Program-made: the position numbers and the translations under genes
Shown: positions 36,430 through 48,887 of the stretch, piece by piece
Layout: the number at the start of each line of letters is the position of its first letter
Numbering within the stretch: the first letter of the stretch is position 1
The notes under the pieces: model-generated
The model's input: the letters and a program-made list of their open reading frames with translations, nothing else
Database searches by the model: none
What the model was told of the DNA's origin: nothing
Source of the DNA: Acridotheres tristis
Taxonomy: Eukaryota > Chordata > Aves > Passeriformes > Sturnidae
NCBI GenBank assembly: GCA_037013685.1
Contig: CM072894.1
Coordinates: 9,116,841-9,180,840, forward strand
DNA length: 64,000 nt
Reading direction: 5' to 3'

Positions 36430-36740
36430 CGACTTTTGTGTCCTGGTTCTGCCTTTGGTACAAAAGGTCTCAGAGAAGGGAATGGGGAGAGAAAAGCTTC
36501 CAGTCTCCTATAAAAATCCTGACCTAATCACAGTGCTGGTGCCTCCTTGGACCCCTGCAGCAGGATCGAAGGGGCTCTTAGAGGTGATGGGGAGAGCAGA
36601 GCAGCAGAAGGAGCCCTGGTCCCTGCTGTGAGACCTGAGCACAGCTATCAGAGTCTCTGCATGGGAACCCAGCAGGGGAATGGCAACAGCTCTTCAACCC
36701 TCCACAGGACATTAGAGATGGGTACTAAAAAATACTAGGA
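36430..36740 (+). other. GC-richer patch starting TGTCCTGGTT, with TATA-like box
   Basis: The block begins TGTCCTGGTTCTG near 36439, similar to the first bases of common avian ERVL-type LTRs, and has CCTATAAAAATCC near 36509. The expected continuation of such an LTR is not seen, and no 3' end or target duplication is found. A decayed solo LTR or a unique GC-rich patch are both possible. Confidence 0.18.
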
Positions 36741-38954
36741 AAGCACACAGGAGTACTTAAATATTACATGATCATTAACATAGTAATTACATCAGTGCTG
36801 CTCCTGCCTGATGCAATAATTTAAGAGGTTTCAGCATTTTCATTATAATCAGTAGCAGTTGTTTCCTGTGGTTCATTGCCCATAAAATGTTAACCATGGG
36901 GGAAAAAAGGAGACAGAGGCTTTGCCATGATGGCAATTAACATCCACTGTGGTGCTTGTGCCTCCCTGAGCTACTCTGGTGGGTGCTTCATCAGGCTTCA
37001 GGGGGCCACACAAGGCACTTTTGTTCCTGAAAGCTTTTAATAGAGGCTTTTAACTAAGATTTTAATGGGACCTGTTCTGAAAAAGAAGGACACTTTACCA
37101 GTAGGCCTATGTCTATTTTTGTTTCTCTTTTTACCAATATTTTAAAGACAAAGTTCTGTGTTTACTGCTTTACGTGGGACATGTGCTTCTACAATAACAC
37201 AGACTCAGCTGCTGTGCAGAATGCATTTCTTAAGAGGCTGTAATTTCTGACCTAAATATATAGAAAATGAACTATCAAGCTCTACTGCCATCAAAATGAA
37301 ACTTCCAAAAAGTTATCACATATGAATTTATGTAACAAGCTCTCACACATTTTGCAAATGGGAATGTAAATGATGGTTCCTATATACCAACCAGATTGCC
37401 TGATTAATTAGTGCATTACAAGGGAAAAAGTTTTATGTTTAAAGCAAGACTGGGTGACTACCTCAGTGCATTAGTTTTTATGGTTTTGATCTGATCTGGG
37501 CAAAGAATTACATTCAATCAACTTGAACTGTTTGTATTGATCTGCATAGAAGATTGGGGGGAAAAAGATATATTGTCTCACTCTAAGCTTTTTCCTGGTT
37601 TTATTTGCTTTACAAGAGAGCAATATTTTTCCATGCACAGATTGAGTGCAATGGCTCTGTAAAACTGCCCAGGAGGCTTCTGCAGCACCATTAGAAGTGC
37701 CTTGTCTCTTCTCAAAAGCTGCTGAGAAATACTTTTGAGGAAATGAGGTCCCCTGGAATATTATTCCTACAGCTGCCATGATGATCAAGCACTTTAAATT
37801 CACCTGAGATAATTCTGGGATGTGGTGACTAACATAGGAATGTAGTGAATTTCTCCTCTAAAACATTCCTTGCCGTATGTATGAGTGCTTTAGAAATTAA
37901 ATATCTTGGAAAATAGCTTGAGATGAGAGAATTAGCATTACAGTTATAATTGTTGGGTTTCTGTTTCATTACACACCAGGGGTTTTTTTTCCCTTTTTCT
38001 CCCATCATTTTTATTTGTCTTTCTTGCTTTCTGGGCTCTGGTTTTCCAGGAGCATATTGTGGTTGCCTTGAATTCATCTGTTAAGTGAAATTACCCTCCA
38101 ATCATTGAAAAGAGTTGTTGGACTCAACACAGGTATGGGGTGTGGCACACGGGGAGATAATGTGGGAAGCAACTGGGACTCAGGCTGCAGTTCCTGCTGT
38201 TTTCCCTTCACTCACATGAGCTCAGGAAGAGGTGGGATGCAGAGTGTTCTCTCACCCATTCTCAGCACACAGCTGGCCCAGGCTGCACACTGGGTTGCTT
38301 TGCCCTGCTTTGAAGAGGGTTTCAGTGGCTAGGAAAGATGAAGTTAGTGAGAAAGGATAGGCCAAGCATGGAACTAAATCTGCCACACTCTCCACAGAAA
38401 GCCCAAGCAGTGGGAATTCACAGACCATTTATGCAACACCATCTGCATAAGAGCAGAGATGAACCTTGCAGAGAATATGAAGGAATCTCCCCTCAAATTA
38501 ATCCATGCCATCGAACTGCAGTAACTGAGCAGGCTGTTTGTTCCCAACTGTTTAACTTTGCCACATTTTGTACCACCTGCAATGACATTTCATTACTGTG
38601 GAGTGACAGCAGCAGCACTGCCATGCAGCTATCAGCAGGAAAGGAAATTAGTGATGTTATGATTAACAAAATAGCTTTGACTTAGCCAATGCTGGGAAGA
38701 CAGGCTCCAAAGGAATCAAACACTTCAAGTATCAGGAATGAACTATCAGCACCACCCTGTGGCTCCCTTGTTCTGTTTCCTCCTTGTTTGGGTCAAAAGG
38801 GAACGGATGAGGCCAGGCAAGCTCCAAAGGAAGAGCTTTGTTTCCTTCTGGATTTTGGCCTCTCCTGTTTCATATGGCTGATACTAAAAATTTACCTTTC
38901 TGCCCTTATAGCATGAAAGAAGTCCAAAAATATATTCAGAAAAGACAGGAAGTT
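36741..38954. other. Single-copy DNA, nothing identified
   Basis: Open frames at 38105-38685 (+) have no motif. No repeat family is recognised. Confidence 0.5.
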
Positions 38955-39094
38955 TTGTGGGACTTGAGGTGATAATGAATATGTTCATAATGCCAAGGCT
39001 GTGGGTTTGATCCCAGAATGGGCCATTCACTTAAGAGTTGAACTCCATGATCTTTATGGGTCCCTTCCAGCCCAGAATATTCTGATATTCTATA
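38955..39094 (+). mobile_element. TguSINE1-like SINE (tRNA-derived head, CR1-like tail)
   Basis: A degraded tRNA-like head carries a recognisable RNA polymerase III B box, GGTTTGATCCC at 39004-39014, preceded by ATAATGCCAAGGCTGTG. The A box has decayed. The body reads GGGCCATTCACTTAAGAGTT, and the tail reads GATCTTTATGGGTCCCTTCC and then CAGAATATTCTGATATTCTA, the CR1-like 3' end used for mobilisation by CR1 enzymes. This layout and wording is that of TguSINE1, known from zebra finch and other passerines. It is the best taxonomic marker in the window. The copy is diverged and inactive. Confidence 0.85.
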
Positions 39095-40601
39095 ACATCC
39101 TTGTCTGCAGCTAACATTCTGCCCAGTCTTCTTCATGTCTACAGCTCTCTAGATTGTTCCCACAGAGCATTGCAGTCTGATGGAAAGCTTATGGAAACAC
39201 AACTGAAATTTAATCATGGTTCTGTCATAGCTTTTACAGGTTATGTTCTTGTAATCTCAGATTCAGATAATTAACTGAAAAATGAATGTAAGAGTGGAAG
39301 GAAATCTCCTCTGTGAAATTCAACATATGCAACAAGTCCTGTCATAATTAGAGTGGTTTGGTTGTGCAAAGCAGTACACAAATGCTATCCTTATTTTAGC
39401 AGAGTCTTCATTAAGGTATCAAATTAAGAAAAGAATTAGACTAGTTGTACACATATCCTTATGGTGTCATTTTCTATGATACAGCAACTACTGATGGAAT
39501 TTCAGCTAAATTAATGGACTCATATGAAAATAATAAATGCCATTCAAGAAGATATTTATGAGGCATCAACAGATGTGAGGCTATCTGTGCCTCCCCCTAT
39601 ACAGCTGATTAGTTAAAATAATCAACAAAATACAGACTGAGCTTCCATAGTGGACATTCTTGTTAATAAAGAGGAAAAGTCCCTGTATATATAGGTCCCT
39701 AAAGTATTTTCAAATGTTCTTTCATTTTCTTCTTTCATTTACAAGTCTTTCAAGGATTTGACTTATTTCTGTATGAAATTGTATTTCCCTACCTTTTCAG
39801 AAAATCAAAAAGTGACATTTCCATAACTAATAACTTATATTTAACATCCCGTAAATGATTGATTCTTTCATTTTGACTGGATTATGTAATGAAATCCAAA
39901 TAATATATTTGTTTAAAATACATAGTAAGTTGTAGGATGCATGTAGTACATGGTGTTGTTACCACCTCCACTTTGGTTCACTGAAACAAAGAAAGAAAAA
40001 CACTTCAGGTGAACTCCAACAAAACATGTACAGCTGACACTCAAAAATGATCAGACAATCACAGCCATGGCAAATTGCATCATTGTCCCAGCCAGCTCAG
40101 CAAACTGTCCTGAAAAAACCATGCCACCAGCAAATATTAAAGAGTGAACAGCTGGGATCCCAGAACATCCTATTCCTCACCATAAAGAACAGGGGAATCT
40201 GTACCAAGTCATTTTTATAAAAGTTCAGGTTTCTAGAATTGCTTCCTTCACACACTTTGACTTACCTCTAATTTGTTTGAATTCAAAAATTTGTTTGAGT
40301 TAGGTAAATTTTGGGGCAGCGTTGTAGGGGTTTTTTTCCCACAAGGAAAGACTGAGAAGGAATCTGTGTAGGAGTGTGTCGAGCTGAGTGATTAGTTTAA
40401 TACTGCTGAGATTTTATTGTAATATTAATGATGTGTTGTGGTGCCTAAGGTCCTGGAGAAGCATAATTTATTATTTTTAATCTGAATAAGTAAATAAATA
40501 CAAGAATCACAGGAGAAGCTTCTTTCTTAGTCTTATCCATATTGTGGCATAACCACGGTCATAATAAAATTCAAATATTTTATATATTCTTCCCATTTAA
40601 G
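39095..40601. other. AT-rich single-copy DNA, nothing identified
   Basis: No repeat or gene is recognised. 40400-40520 is AT-rich with TAAT words. Confidence 0.5.
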
Positions 40602-40674
40602 AACCTACACATATCAAAACTGATTTCACTGAAGCACTAAGAAAAACATCAAGATGATGAAACTGATCACCAAG
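40602..40674 (+). CDS. Candidate start exon with very short coding part
   Basis: An acceptor-like tract (ATTCTTCCCATTTAAG, ending 40601) and an ideal donor (CAAG|GTGAGT, GT at 40675) bound 73 bases. Two adjacent ATG codons at 40654 and 40657 have A at -3 and an in-frame TGA upstream at 40630-40632. They would encode only MMKLITK before a phase-0 donor. That length is plausible for the start of a signal peptide, but too short to judge. It could equally be a decoy. Confidence 0.15.
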
Positions 40675-41286
40675 GTGAGTGTTGCCACTCTACTAGTTTA
40701 ATATGAGAGTAAAGAAGGGATTCAGGACACCATGTAGAAATGCAACTACCACTTTCCCTTGATTACAAGATGCTGACTCATATTTGAGTCTTGTTCGTAC
40801 AGCAAACCAGTTATGTGTATCAAAACCATTAATGTCCTTCTTATTTTATTTACACATTTTAAGCACTACATTGCCTCCTTCAAACTACTACATATCAGCT
40901 TTTAAAGTGTAGTAGAAAGAAATAATTAGCAGCTAATCTAGAAAAATAAATCCAGCTTGAGGTTTACATTTTTCCATGTTTTCTAACCATACATTTGTGG
41001 AGAGAAAATTACTGGTTTCTAGTTGCTATAATTTTATTTTAATGTGGGTAGAAAACATCTAGCTGTTCAATGTCATCTAGCCAGCTGAAACCCAGTTCTG
41101 ATTGGGATTATTTTTCTTTCTCTGGCCTTAATGGAAAGATGCAAGGGAGCAGCTTTAGACTGACTTTCAGAAATGAGTCTGTCTTATCAGGAATTAGTGT
41201 TCTGCCAAATTTTGCCAACAAGGCTGCTGAAGTTTGAAGAATATGAGATGCTACAAAGCAGCCAGATGGCACATGTCAAGGGAGAA
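40675..41286. other. Single-copy DNA, nothing identified
   Basis: No continuation of the candidate start exon in phase 0 is found close by, and no repeat is recognised. Confidence 0.5.
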
Positions 41287-41307
41287 GGTGGGGGGGGGGG
41301 GGCGGGG
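41287..41307 (+). repeat. G-run with quadruplex potential
   Basis: GG, T, 13 G, C, GGGG in succession. Enough consecutive G is present for four G-tracts on the plus strand, so a G-quadruplex could form. Such runs are also prone to sequencing length errors. Confidence 0.85.
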
Positions 41308-44169
41308 TTTGGTCTGGCGTGATTTTCAGCAGGTATGTAGTATTTTGACTTGGAGGGGTTTGTATCATTCAGGTACATTTGCAGTGATTCCCTCAGGAGA
41401 TGAAAACAGAAGCAACCAAAATATCAGTCCCGAGCTAATAAATTCCTCTGTTTGGGGAAAGCTGGCTATAATCTTGAAGAGGTTTATTTTAGAGCTGCTT
41501 ATGCCCAAATCCCAGTAAGGAGGATGGTGCCCTTTGTGAGTGCTACACGCTGGATGGGAGCCCCAGTTCAGTTTTGGGGTTTGGTGATGCAAAATCTCCC
41601 TCTCCCTTACCAGATTTGAATGACTCAGGTATTGTGACACTCCAGGGTGAAATCTGAATCTTTTTGAATCTTCACCTGCCACTGGACCAAACACAGTAGT
41701 GGAGTACATAGACTCCAGCAGCTGGAGGTGTTTGCACTTTCAGAGAGAGAGGAGATTATTTTCTTCACAGAAAACAAGAGATTATTGAGCACTCCTGAAT
41801 TAAACTAAATTAAATTAAGTAAGTCCAGCCCAAGTTTGGTGCTGCTGAAGGGTGGTAAGGAATCAGCAGGCTCTGTAAAGCAGCTGGGCTTTCCTCCCAG
41901 CTGGCTGGCACCAGCTCCAGGGAATGCTCAGCAGGCAGAAAAGCAGCTGAGGCACAATTCCACTCAGCTTGTACTCAGGGTTATCCTGTGCCCTCAGGAG
42001 ACAAACAGCACTGACTGTGCCTGTCCATGTGTGCTTCAAGATCACTTCATTCCTTTAGAAAAATAGAGATTTAAAGGAATTACCTATTCTTCAACATAAT
42101 TAAGTAAAGTCTACCATACTCTGCTTCCCATAAACATGACAGTGGGATTTCCTAAATCGGAAATACAGAAGCATGTGCAATGTCATGGTGGCAACTTCTG
42201 CTGTTATCCATCCATCTGAGACTCCCAGACCCATTTCATGTTTAGTGAGAAAGAGCAAAGAACCAATGCTTCACTTTGTTATCCTCTTCTCACCTAATTT
42301 TCTTTTAAATTTCATTTTCAAGCCTTTCTGCATTGCCAAGAAGTATGTGTCAACAGACCAGAATTAAAAAGGTGACAAACTGTGAAGAATTAAAACTTCT
42401 AATTTAACAGATGAGCAACTGCAAATAACAAAATCTCAGACAAACACAATTTTAATGAAAGGTGACATGCTGGAGACAGGAAGTTTTTCCCCTCTCTCTT
42501 CATCATGTAACAGCAAATTAGTTTAGGAAGCCATACAATAATGCTGTGAATGCAATAACAAATTCATATCCTGGCCTGTTAGTTTTGTTTGCTTGTTTGC
42601 TTTCTGAAACCACATATGACACTTCTTTCGTAACAGTATATTTTCTTCATACTAAATGTGTCAACATTTGTTCATGTCTGGACTCGCTCTCGTTCTCATT
42701 AGGATCAGGTACAGCTCATATTCTTCACCTCCTCAGTGGAGCTTTACATTTCAGCTGCTGAGGGAGGAGGGGAGGGCTGGCACTGCAGCATCCTTGCTGG
42801 CGTTTTCTAGCACTTTGGGATGTAGAAAACTGACTGGATACACGTTGGCCACTTGTTTTTATTGAAATTTTCCAGTGTGATAAACATCAGAAGGAAAAGT
42901 AAACATGGATAGAGATGAACATACTGAACAAGAACACTCCTCTACTGCTTTTAGGAGGGTTACATCCAGGACAACCATTAATGTGAATGGGTCCCCTGAA
43001 GTCAAGCCAAATCCATAACCAATATAAAGTAACAAACCTTTGTAGAAGTTATTAAGTAGCTACACTGATTTATGTCAATTTAGGATTTTGGCCCAGTCAA
43101 ATGTATTCTACCTATTTAATAGATGAATGTAGTACTCTGAGTATACCCAGCAGTGGTTTAAAAAGCCAGCAGAGTGTTAAAAACTCCTTTTAACTAAATA
43201 TCACTGCTTCCCTTACTCCAAGGGTGTAATTTAGATCAATGGATTTATAGGCAGTTCACCTACTGTTGGTGAGCATCACTTGGCTGCCTCTCTGAGGATC
43301 ACACTGGAGTAAGTCTTCAGATGTATGCATTTAACCTCAAGTGAGCACAAGGAGAGGCTGAATAACTTCAAATGACTTCTTAAGAAAAAAGTGTTTGCTC
43401 CACAGCAGGTGGTCACCATGTGTAGTCTTAGGAAGGGCCCAACTTAGAATGCATTCTCATATTTAAAGTCACTGAAACAGCTCTTTTTGTCCTACTGTGC
43501 TTGAAAGAATAAAGAACATCAAGGATTTTCTCAAATTATGATTATTATTATGTGAACCAAATAACAAAAAAAAAAATTATCCAGATGTCATGAATGAGAT
43601 TTCCAGCCCAGTGCCTGGGAGTCTTCCCCCAACAGCTCAAAACATGTATGGTATGAATTTCCCTAGATAGCAGAGTACTCTAATTTTTACCTTTTCTCTA
43701 CTTGTGTACTTGAAATAACTCTCTCCTTTATTTCCATACTCGTGGCAGGTGCCACAGTAAATCAGCCAGTGGGAATCTCTCATATGCACCTCTGCCTTAC
43801 TGGGTATTAATGAGGTTTTCCATTTAACTTCCATTAGGGAATGATTTCAAGACTTCAGCATATGGGACTTGCTGTTTAAACTGTTTACAAGTGACATTTT
43901 GGCTCTGGAAATGTAAAGTATATATGACAATGGAGGCTGTTTTCCCATGTAACCCATCTGGGATTAATTGTGTATTTTATGCAATCATCTGAATTTAAAG
44001 CAAAAGCCACAACTTAACATTTTCCTCTCTTGAGACATAAAATATGTCACAGCATGCACCAGCTGTATCTTTTTAGACTGCAGCTAAATTTCATCATAAG
44101 TTAGTCTGTTTTATTTATGTTTGGGGAAAAAGGACTTGAACAGTTAACAACATCGTAGAATAAATAATG
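41308..44169. other. Single-copy DNA, nothing identified
   Basis: Open frames at 41234-41518 (+) and 41365-41709 (-) overlap without motifs. No repeat family is recognised. Confidence 0.5.
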
Positions 44170-44480
44170 GAACTGGGGGGTCATTTTGTTTAAATTGTAC
44201 CTGACAATTGAAATACCGGGAAGTATTAGCAAGCAAATATTGGAAATTATTAGAAGACAAAGCTTAGAGGCCTCCAACGTAGAAAAAGGAAAATTGTCAC
44301 AACTTCACATTGAGTCAAATGACAGCCATCCTTTTTACATCACGTTTGTGATTGAAGGAAACACAAATATTTCTCACAGCGGCAAGGGACAGTGGTCTGC
44401 ACTGTTACCTCATTGTGCTGACTTGGTACAAACACAAATCAGAGAGAGACAAACACTTTCTCTAATAGTTACATAAAAGA
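44170..44480. promoter_or_regulatory. Candidate conserved non-coding element
   Basis: In a CpG-poor setting this AT-rich block keeps CpGs at 44217, 44278, 44343 and 44380. It has factor-like words (TGAGTCA-like ATTGAGTCAAATGACAG near 44310, CACGT at 44342) and is crossed by a 96-codon plus frame (44186-44476) without a family motif or splice sites. Retained CpG plus an uninterrupted frame suggests constraint, but only alignment to other birds could show it. Confidence 0.22.
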
Positions 44481-45312
44481 GGATTAATGATTGGGAGGAG
44501 AACAGGAGAACTCCACAGTAATATTTTAATCAGCAAGATAGGCAGCTGTCTTTGCACCCAGGGAAAATTAATGTCAGGACCCTTCCTTAAGAAATTAACT
44601 ATGACACTGGCTTTGTCAGAAAGAAGAAAAGCATAGATATCCCACTTGTTGCAGCTTCCTTCTGTTGCACACTGTATTAAGGAATAAACCTGAGTATTAA
44701 TTCAACTGGGACAAAGTATAATGTAGAAATTATGTATAAATTAATGCATTCATTTAAATTTAGCAAAAAAAAAAGATGCTACGATGCAGAACCATCTGTA
44801 TAGTGCCATATGTCAGGTAGAAGGACAAATAAAAATGAAGTAAGATCATTAATAATCTTTCTGGGTATAGTTAAATATTTTCAGCATATTAGATTACAGA
44901 GATCATTACATTTTTTAAACAGGAACATACTGTTGCCATTATTTATATGTGAGATACAGACTTAATGGGGACTACATCACCCAATTAACTTAAATAATAT
45001 TACAGTATTTTATGAAACCTTCCCTATTATGTAGAAAATTTATAAGCCTGGGAACAAGCTATCCAAGTTCCTCACTCTCTTAACTTTGACGTAAAGGGGA
45101 AATAGGAGTCCAAGTACAATTTAGGATCTGGAATCCTCACAGGTGATTTTTCTCAGCTCAAAAATTCTAAAGGCAAAGGGAGGAGGGAGGTTGTGAGTCG
45201 TGTGTGCCACGAGGACTGCACTTTGCTGGTTCTCAGGACTCACAGAACACTTGGAAGCAAGCAGGATCTTGCTGTACAAAACCTTCCTAAAAATCAGGTC
45301 TGTTCACTACAG
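44481..45312. other. Single-copy AT-rich DNA, nothing identified
   Basis: No gene or repeat is recognised. Confidence 0.5.
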
Positions 45313-45446
45313 CTAAAAATAGAAAGTGCCCTCACTTTGTAAAGGAATCCTCAGAGAACCTGAACAAGGCAGTCAGGCTGCACGGGCTCCCTGAAAAGAG
45401 TTGTGGGAAGAAAGCATCAAAAATCATTTACAAGCACCTGCAGAAG
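45313..45446 (+). CDS. Candidate internal coding exon (unidentified gene)
   Basis: The stop-to-stop frame 45291-45452 has no ATG and ends at an AAG|GTAAGA donor (GT at 45447). Two possible acceptors are in the same phase: CACTACAG (exon from 45313) and AATCCTCAG (exon from 45355). The last part reads NLNKAVRLHGLPEK and then ASKIIYKHLQK. In these 30 codons about two thirds of the third positions are G or C by hand count, well above the local background, which is typical of real coding exons in birds. The exon starts with two bases and ends in phase 0, so it can follow the candidate at 34856-34978. The acceptor tracts are mediocre. No family is recognised. Confidence 0.25.
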
Positions 45447-46159
45447 GTAAGATAGAATCACCAACGAGACCTTTTCCAATCCAGGCCCTTTTCTGCCTCA
45501 GCAAGGCTCTAAAAAGCAGTGTAAAATATCCAGTGAGGAAAAACCTAATTTGACATTTTCTGCATTGTCATTAACATGAGGTTTCCATTGATTACTTTAC
45601 TTCCTAGCTGATACATCTTAATGTACTGAAGACTTTCCCAACAACATTTTCTTAATCACAATTATTCTCATTCTTTTATAAAAGAGCTGTTCCCGTTTTT
45701 TTCATGCACATTCAGCTTTACTAGTTTCTAGCATCTCTTCTTGTCTCTCAAATAAACCATGTTTCCATCTTTTGATTTTCATCTTAGTAAATCCCTCCAA
45801 CTATAATAATGACTCGATGGCTCATCTTTGAACTTCACTTAATTTACCCAGACATTTATCTCCAATGAAGATATCCCTATATCTAAAAAGCCACAGAAAA
45901 GAACCTTATTTTTTTTGCTCCATGGCATAATGACTCTGCATGCTTCCCTAACTTTGCAAAATCATGTCTAATTTCTGATCTATTATCTCCCTGAACACTG
46001 GTAGTGCTGTGCTGTCCTAGATCTCTCCCTCCTACTGAATTTCTCTTCTGTTAATTTCCTCTAGATATACTTTAATTTTCAATGGCTCTAAGGCTTCTGA
46101 GGCTTGCCTGTTATTTTTGGTCTATACTTTAAGCTCTTTTTAATTTGGTTTGGGTCTTT
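45447..46159. other. T-rich DNA, possibly part of the adjacent LINE relic
   Basis: This is pyrimidine-rich on the plus strand. The relic at 46160-46400 may extend into it, but I cannot follow motifs here. Confidence 0.4.
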
Positions 46160-46400
46160 GATATTTGCAACCCGTCACAAGTTAATGTCATCTATGGATT
46201 TAATTAATTTTATCTTTTTGTCATTAATTTTATTTTTCTGCTCTTTTTAAAAGTTTTTAAGAATGACACAAGTATCCTCTAAAATAAAATTAAACACAAG
46301 AAAAATTCTTGTGGCAGCCTGTACACCACTACTTTATCACTCAGTGATTCATCCGTCTTCAGGATTCTAATGTATATTACATGTCCACACACAAAGCAAT
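46160..46400 (-). mobile_element. Second ancient CR1-clade LINE reverse-transcriptase relic
   Basis: On the minus strand SGVQAATRIF and LVFNFI (46333-46282) align with the family blocks SGVPQGSVLGP and LFNIFI. Further on, KSIDDINL (46201-46178) aligns with KFADDTKL, keeping the two catalytic aspartates. The order and spacing fit, with some extra bases between the blocks. Stops and frameshifts are frequent. The copy is in the same orientation as the relic at 31800-32130 but covers a different, partly overlapping part of the enzyme, so the two are separate insertions or pieces of one scattered copy. Confidence 0.5.
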
Positions 46401-48887
46401 TGCTGTGGGTGCACATTTTTAGATCCATGAAGAATTAGTGTAATTCATATACACCCATCATGCTCTCCCCAGTGCCTAATGCTGTTATGTTTGCAAGGAC
46501 AGCACTGGAGTTGGAGTAGCGATCCTCTGTGAACCCAAATCACTTCTTGTTTATGTCTCTAGATCATCAAGGACTTTAATCACTGCCCTGTAGAAATTCA
46601 CTGTGGAATGCCTAATCCACCATGACTATTGAAATTTAGAACTGTTGTGAGATCAGGACCAGAATCAGGTGCTCTGAAGACAAAGACAGCAGGAAGTTCA
46701 GCCAAGAAAACAGAAAAATGGGTATTGAGTGTTGAGCAAATCTCAGGATCAATCCTGCAAACATCTGCACCTGTGACACGGAGGGACAGCAAAAGCTCCA
46801 TTGCATCTAAAAGCTGAGGTTGTCAGGCATTTGGAATATCACCACCTGATGAAATTGTCTCAAGAGCAAATTGGTTTCCAGCAGATTTTCAGAGCAATCT
46901 TAGAACCTACTTTCCCTGTCTTTTCAGCCAGGTAGAGATGGCCACAAACATTTGTGGTTAAAAACAGCTGACAAAACTCCCACATGGGACTTTTCAGCTC
47001 TGGAAAGTCAGATGTTGCACTAGCAACCATTTCCCATCTCCTCCAGAGATAAGACACAAGGGGAGATACAAATACAGACTTCAGCAGGACATGGTGAGTA
47101 TTGATCAGCACGGTGGGTTCAGCACCCCAGGCTGAGGCTCCAACTCTGATTCCCATGGGCAGGTGTTTATTGGGGGTTCTTGGTTCTTCCCACCCACCTG
47201 GATCCTGCTGGGAGAGAGGAGCTGCTCTCCTTGGCAAGAGCTGCAGGACAAGGTCTCACTGTCTGAAACAAGTCAGGAAGAGCAGTGGAAGTGAAGTCTT
47301 CCTGCTTATTATATTCCTGGATATTTCATGAAGTCCTGGGAATAGAGATATTTTAGAATTTAAAGTGTCAGTACCAAAGATTTGCTCCATCTATGTAGTT
47401 TCTCCCCAGTGTTTATTTTATCTAGCTTGGAAAAGCAATTTGGTGTTCTCCCTCTGAGTGTATGTACGTCTGTATATTTGTGTATATATAAAAAATGCAC
47501 ATATTTATAAAATAAATATATACTACTTCCCTTAGTTTCAAAATGTCATTCCCTGTGGCCTTACCTCTATTACACACATCATTCATTAGATTATGAAAAC
47601 CATTAATGTCAGGCAGCAGAACCAAAGGAATTCACTAAGGGAGCACCATTAGCATATCAAGTAGCTATTTCTCAGCTAAGTATTCCTGACAGCCCTCATT
47701 ACATATGATGGATGGGCTTTATAAGAGGTAGTATTTCCAGAAGAAAATAAAATCTCAGCATTCTACCACATGTGGCCCAATAACTAGATATCATTTTTTG
47801 ACTGTCTGTTTGCATTTCTTTCCTTTTTTTTCTTTCAGAATGAAAGAATTGTAAAACTCGCAAATAGATTAACTGCATAATTCAAAATTCATTAAAAATT
47901 GTCAGCCTAATTTAGCCTAGTTTCTGAATTCTGCACGTGCTTTAGTCATGGGATATCAAACACTGTGTGTCATCCTAGCTGGATTGCCAGCAGCCTGTCA
48001 GAAGTAAAAAGATATATAACTGAAAAAGCAAGTAAGGCTGGCTTTTAAAAGACCATGTAATGCCAAAACTTTTCATGAGTTGAAACCCCTCATTTTCTGA
48101 GATAAGAAATGCAATTTTAAAAGAAAAAAAAATAACGTAGCCATGTCTTCAGGAGACAACGAATAGTTCTTGCAGCACCTGATGAGAGATGGGCACAAGG
48201 AGCCACAAACAAACACAGGGGGCACACACGTGGCACCTGAAACATCCTTGGGGGGGAATGCAGACCCCAGCACTTCTTCAAAATAGGACAAGAAATAGTT
48301 TCACATTTTCTGGTGTGCATTTTCCTGTGTCAGTACAGGAGCCCCTGTACCAACAACAGATTCGCCACCTACACCTCTTGTGGTTCTTTCATGTACTGAT
48401 TTAAGTTCGGTTTTTTCCCAAATAATGCAATAAAATTTGTCTAGCATGATTTATTATCAATACTGCTAAAATTTCATGGTTCTCTGACCCTTTAAATCTG
48501 TAGTGATTTGACTTCAATGAGGCAGAGTACTCCTTTACAAACCAAATTATAAAACAGCAGGGTATTAATTTTATTATTATTCAGAAATGAGCTTTATTGC
48601 AGAATCAGGAAATTGACTGGACACCTACTGCACAATGATCTCCAAAGCCACATGCTGATAAGGCAGGAGGATATTTTCAGACAGTTTCTTTTCCCAAATT
48701 TCACTTCTTCCTGTTAACTTGTTCACTTCCACTTGTAAACTTGTTGCGTTTTTTTTTTTCCATTTTTATCTAGAGGAAGAGTTTCACCAGTAAGGGACAG
48801 AGGTTCATTAAACAAGTCATTTAAAAACAGAGCGATAGAGAAGCCGTTCCTTAGAAAATTGCTAAAATCATTCAAATAGCATTTTTT
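46401..48887. other. Single-copy DNA, nothing identified
   Basis: 46563-46625 could be a tiny phase-0 terminal exon (acceptor GTTTATGTCTCTAG, then IIKDFNHCPVEIHC and a stop) but is unsupported. 46860-47330 is GC-richer, with open frames on both strands and no motif. An AT-rich TATATA-type stretch lies at about 47470-47522. Confidence 0.4.

Noticed and set aside
45430..45500. Possible antisense CR1 3' end (TAGAATCACC then ACCTTTTCCAATCCAG)
   Set aside because: Only scattered words match. The order and length do not follow the CR1 3' end.
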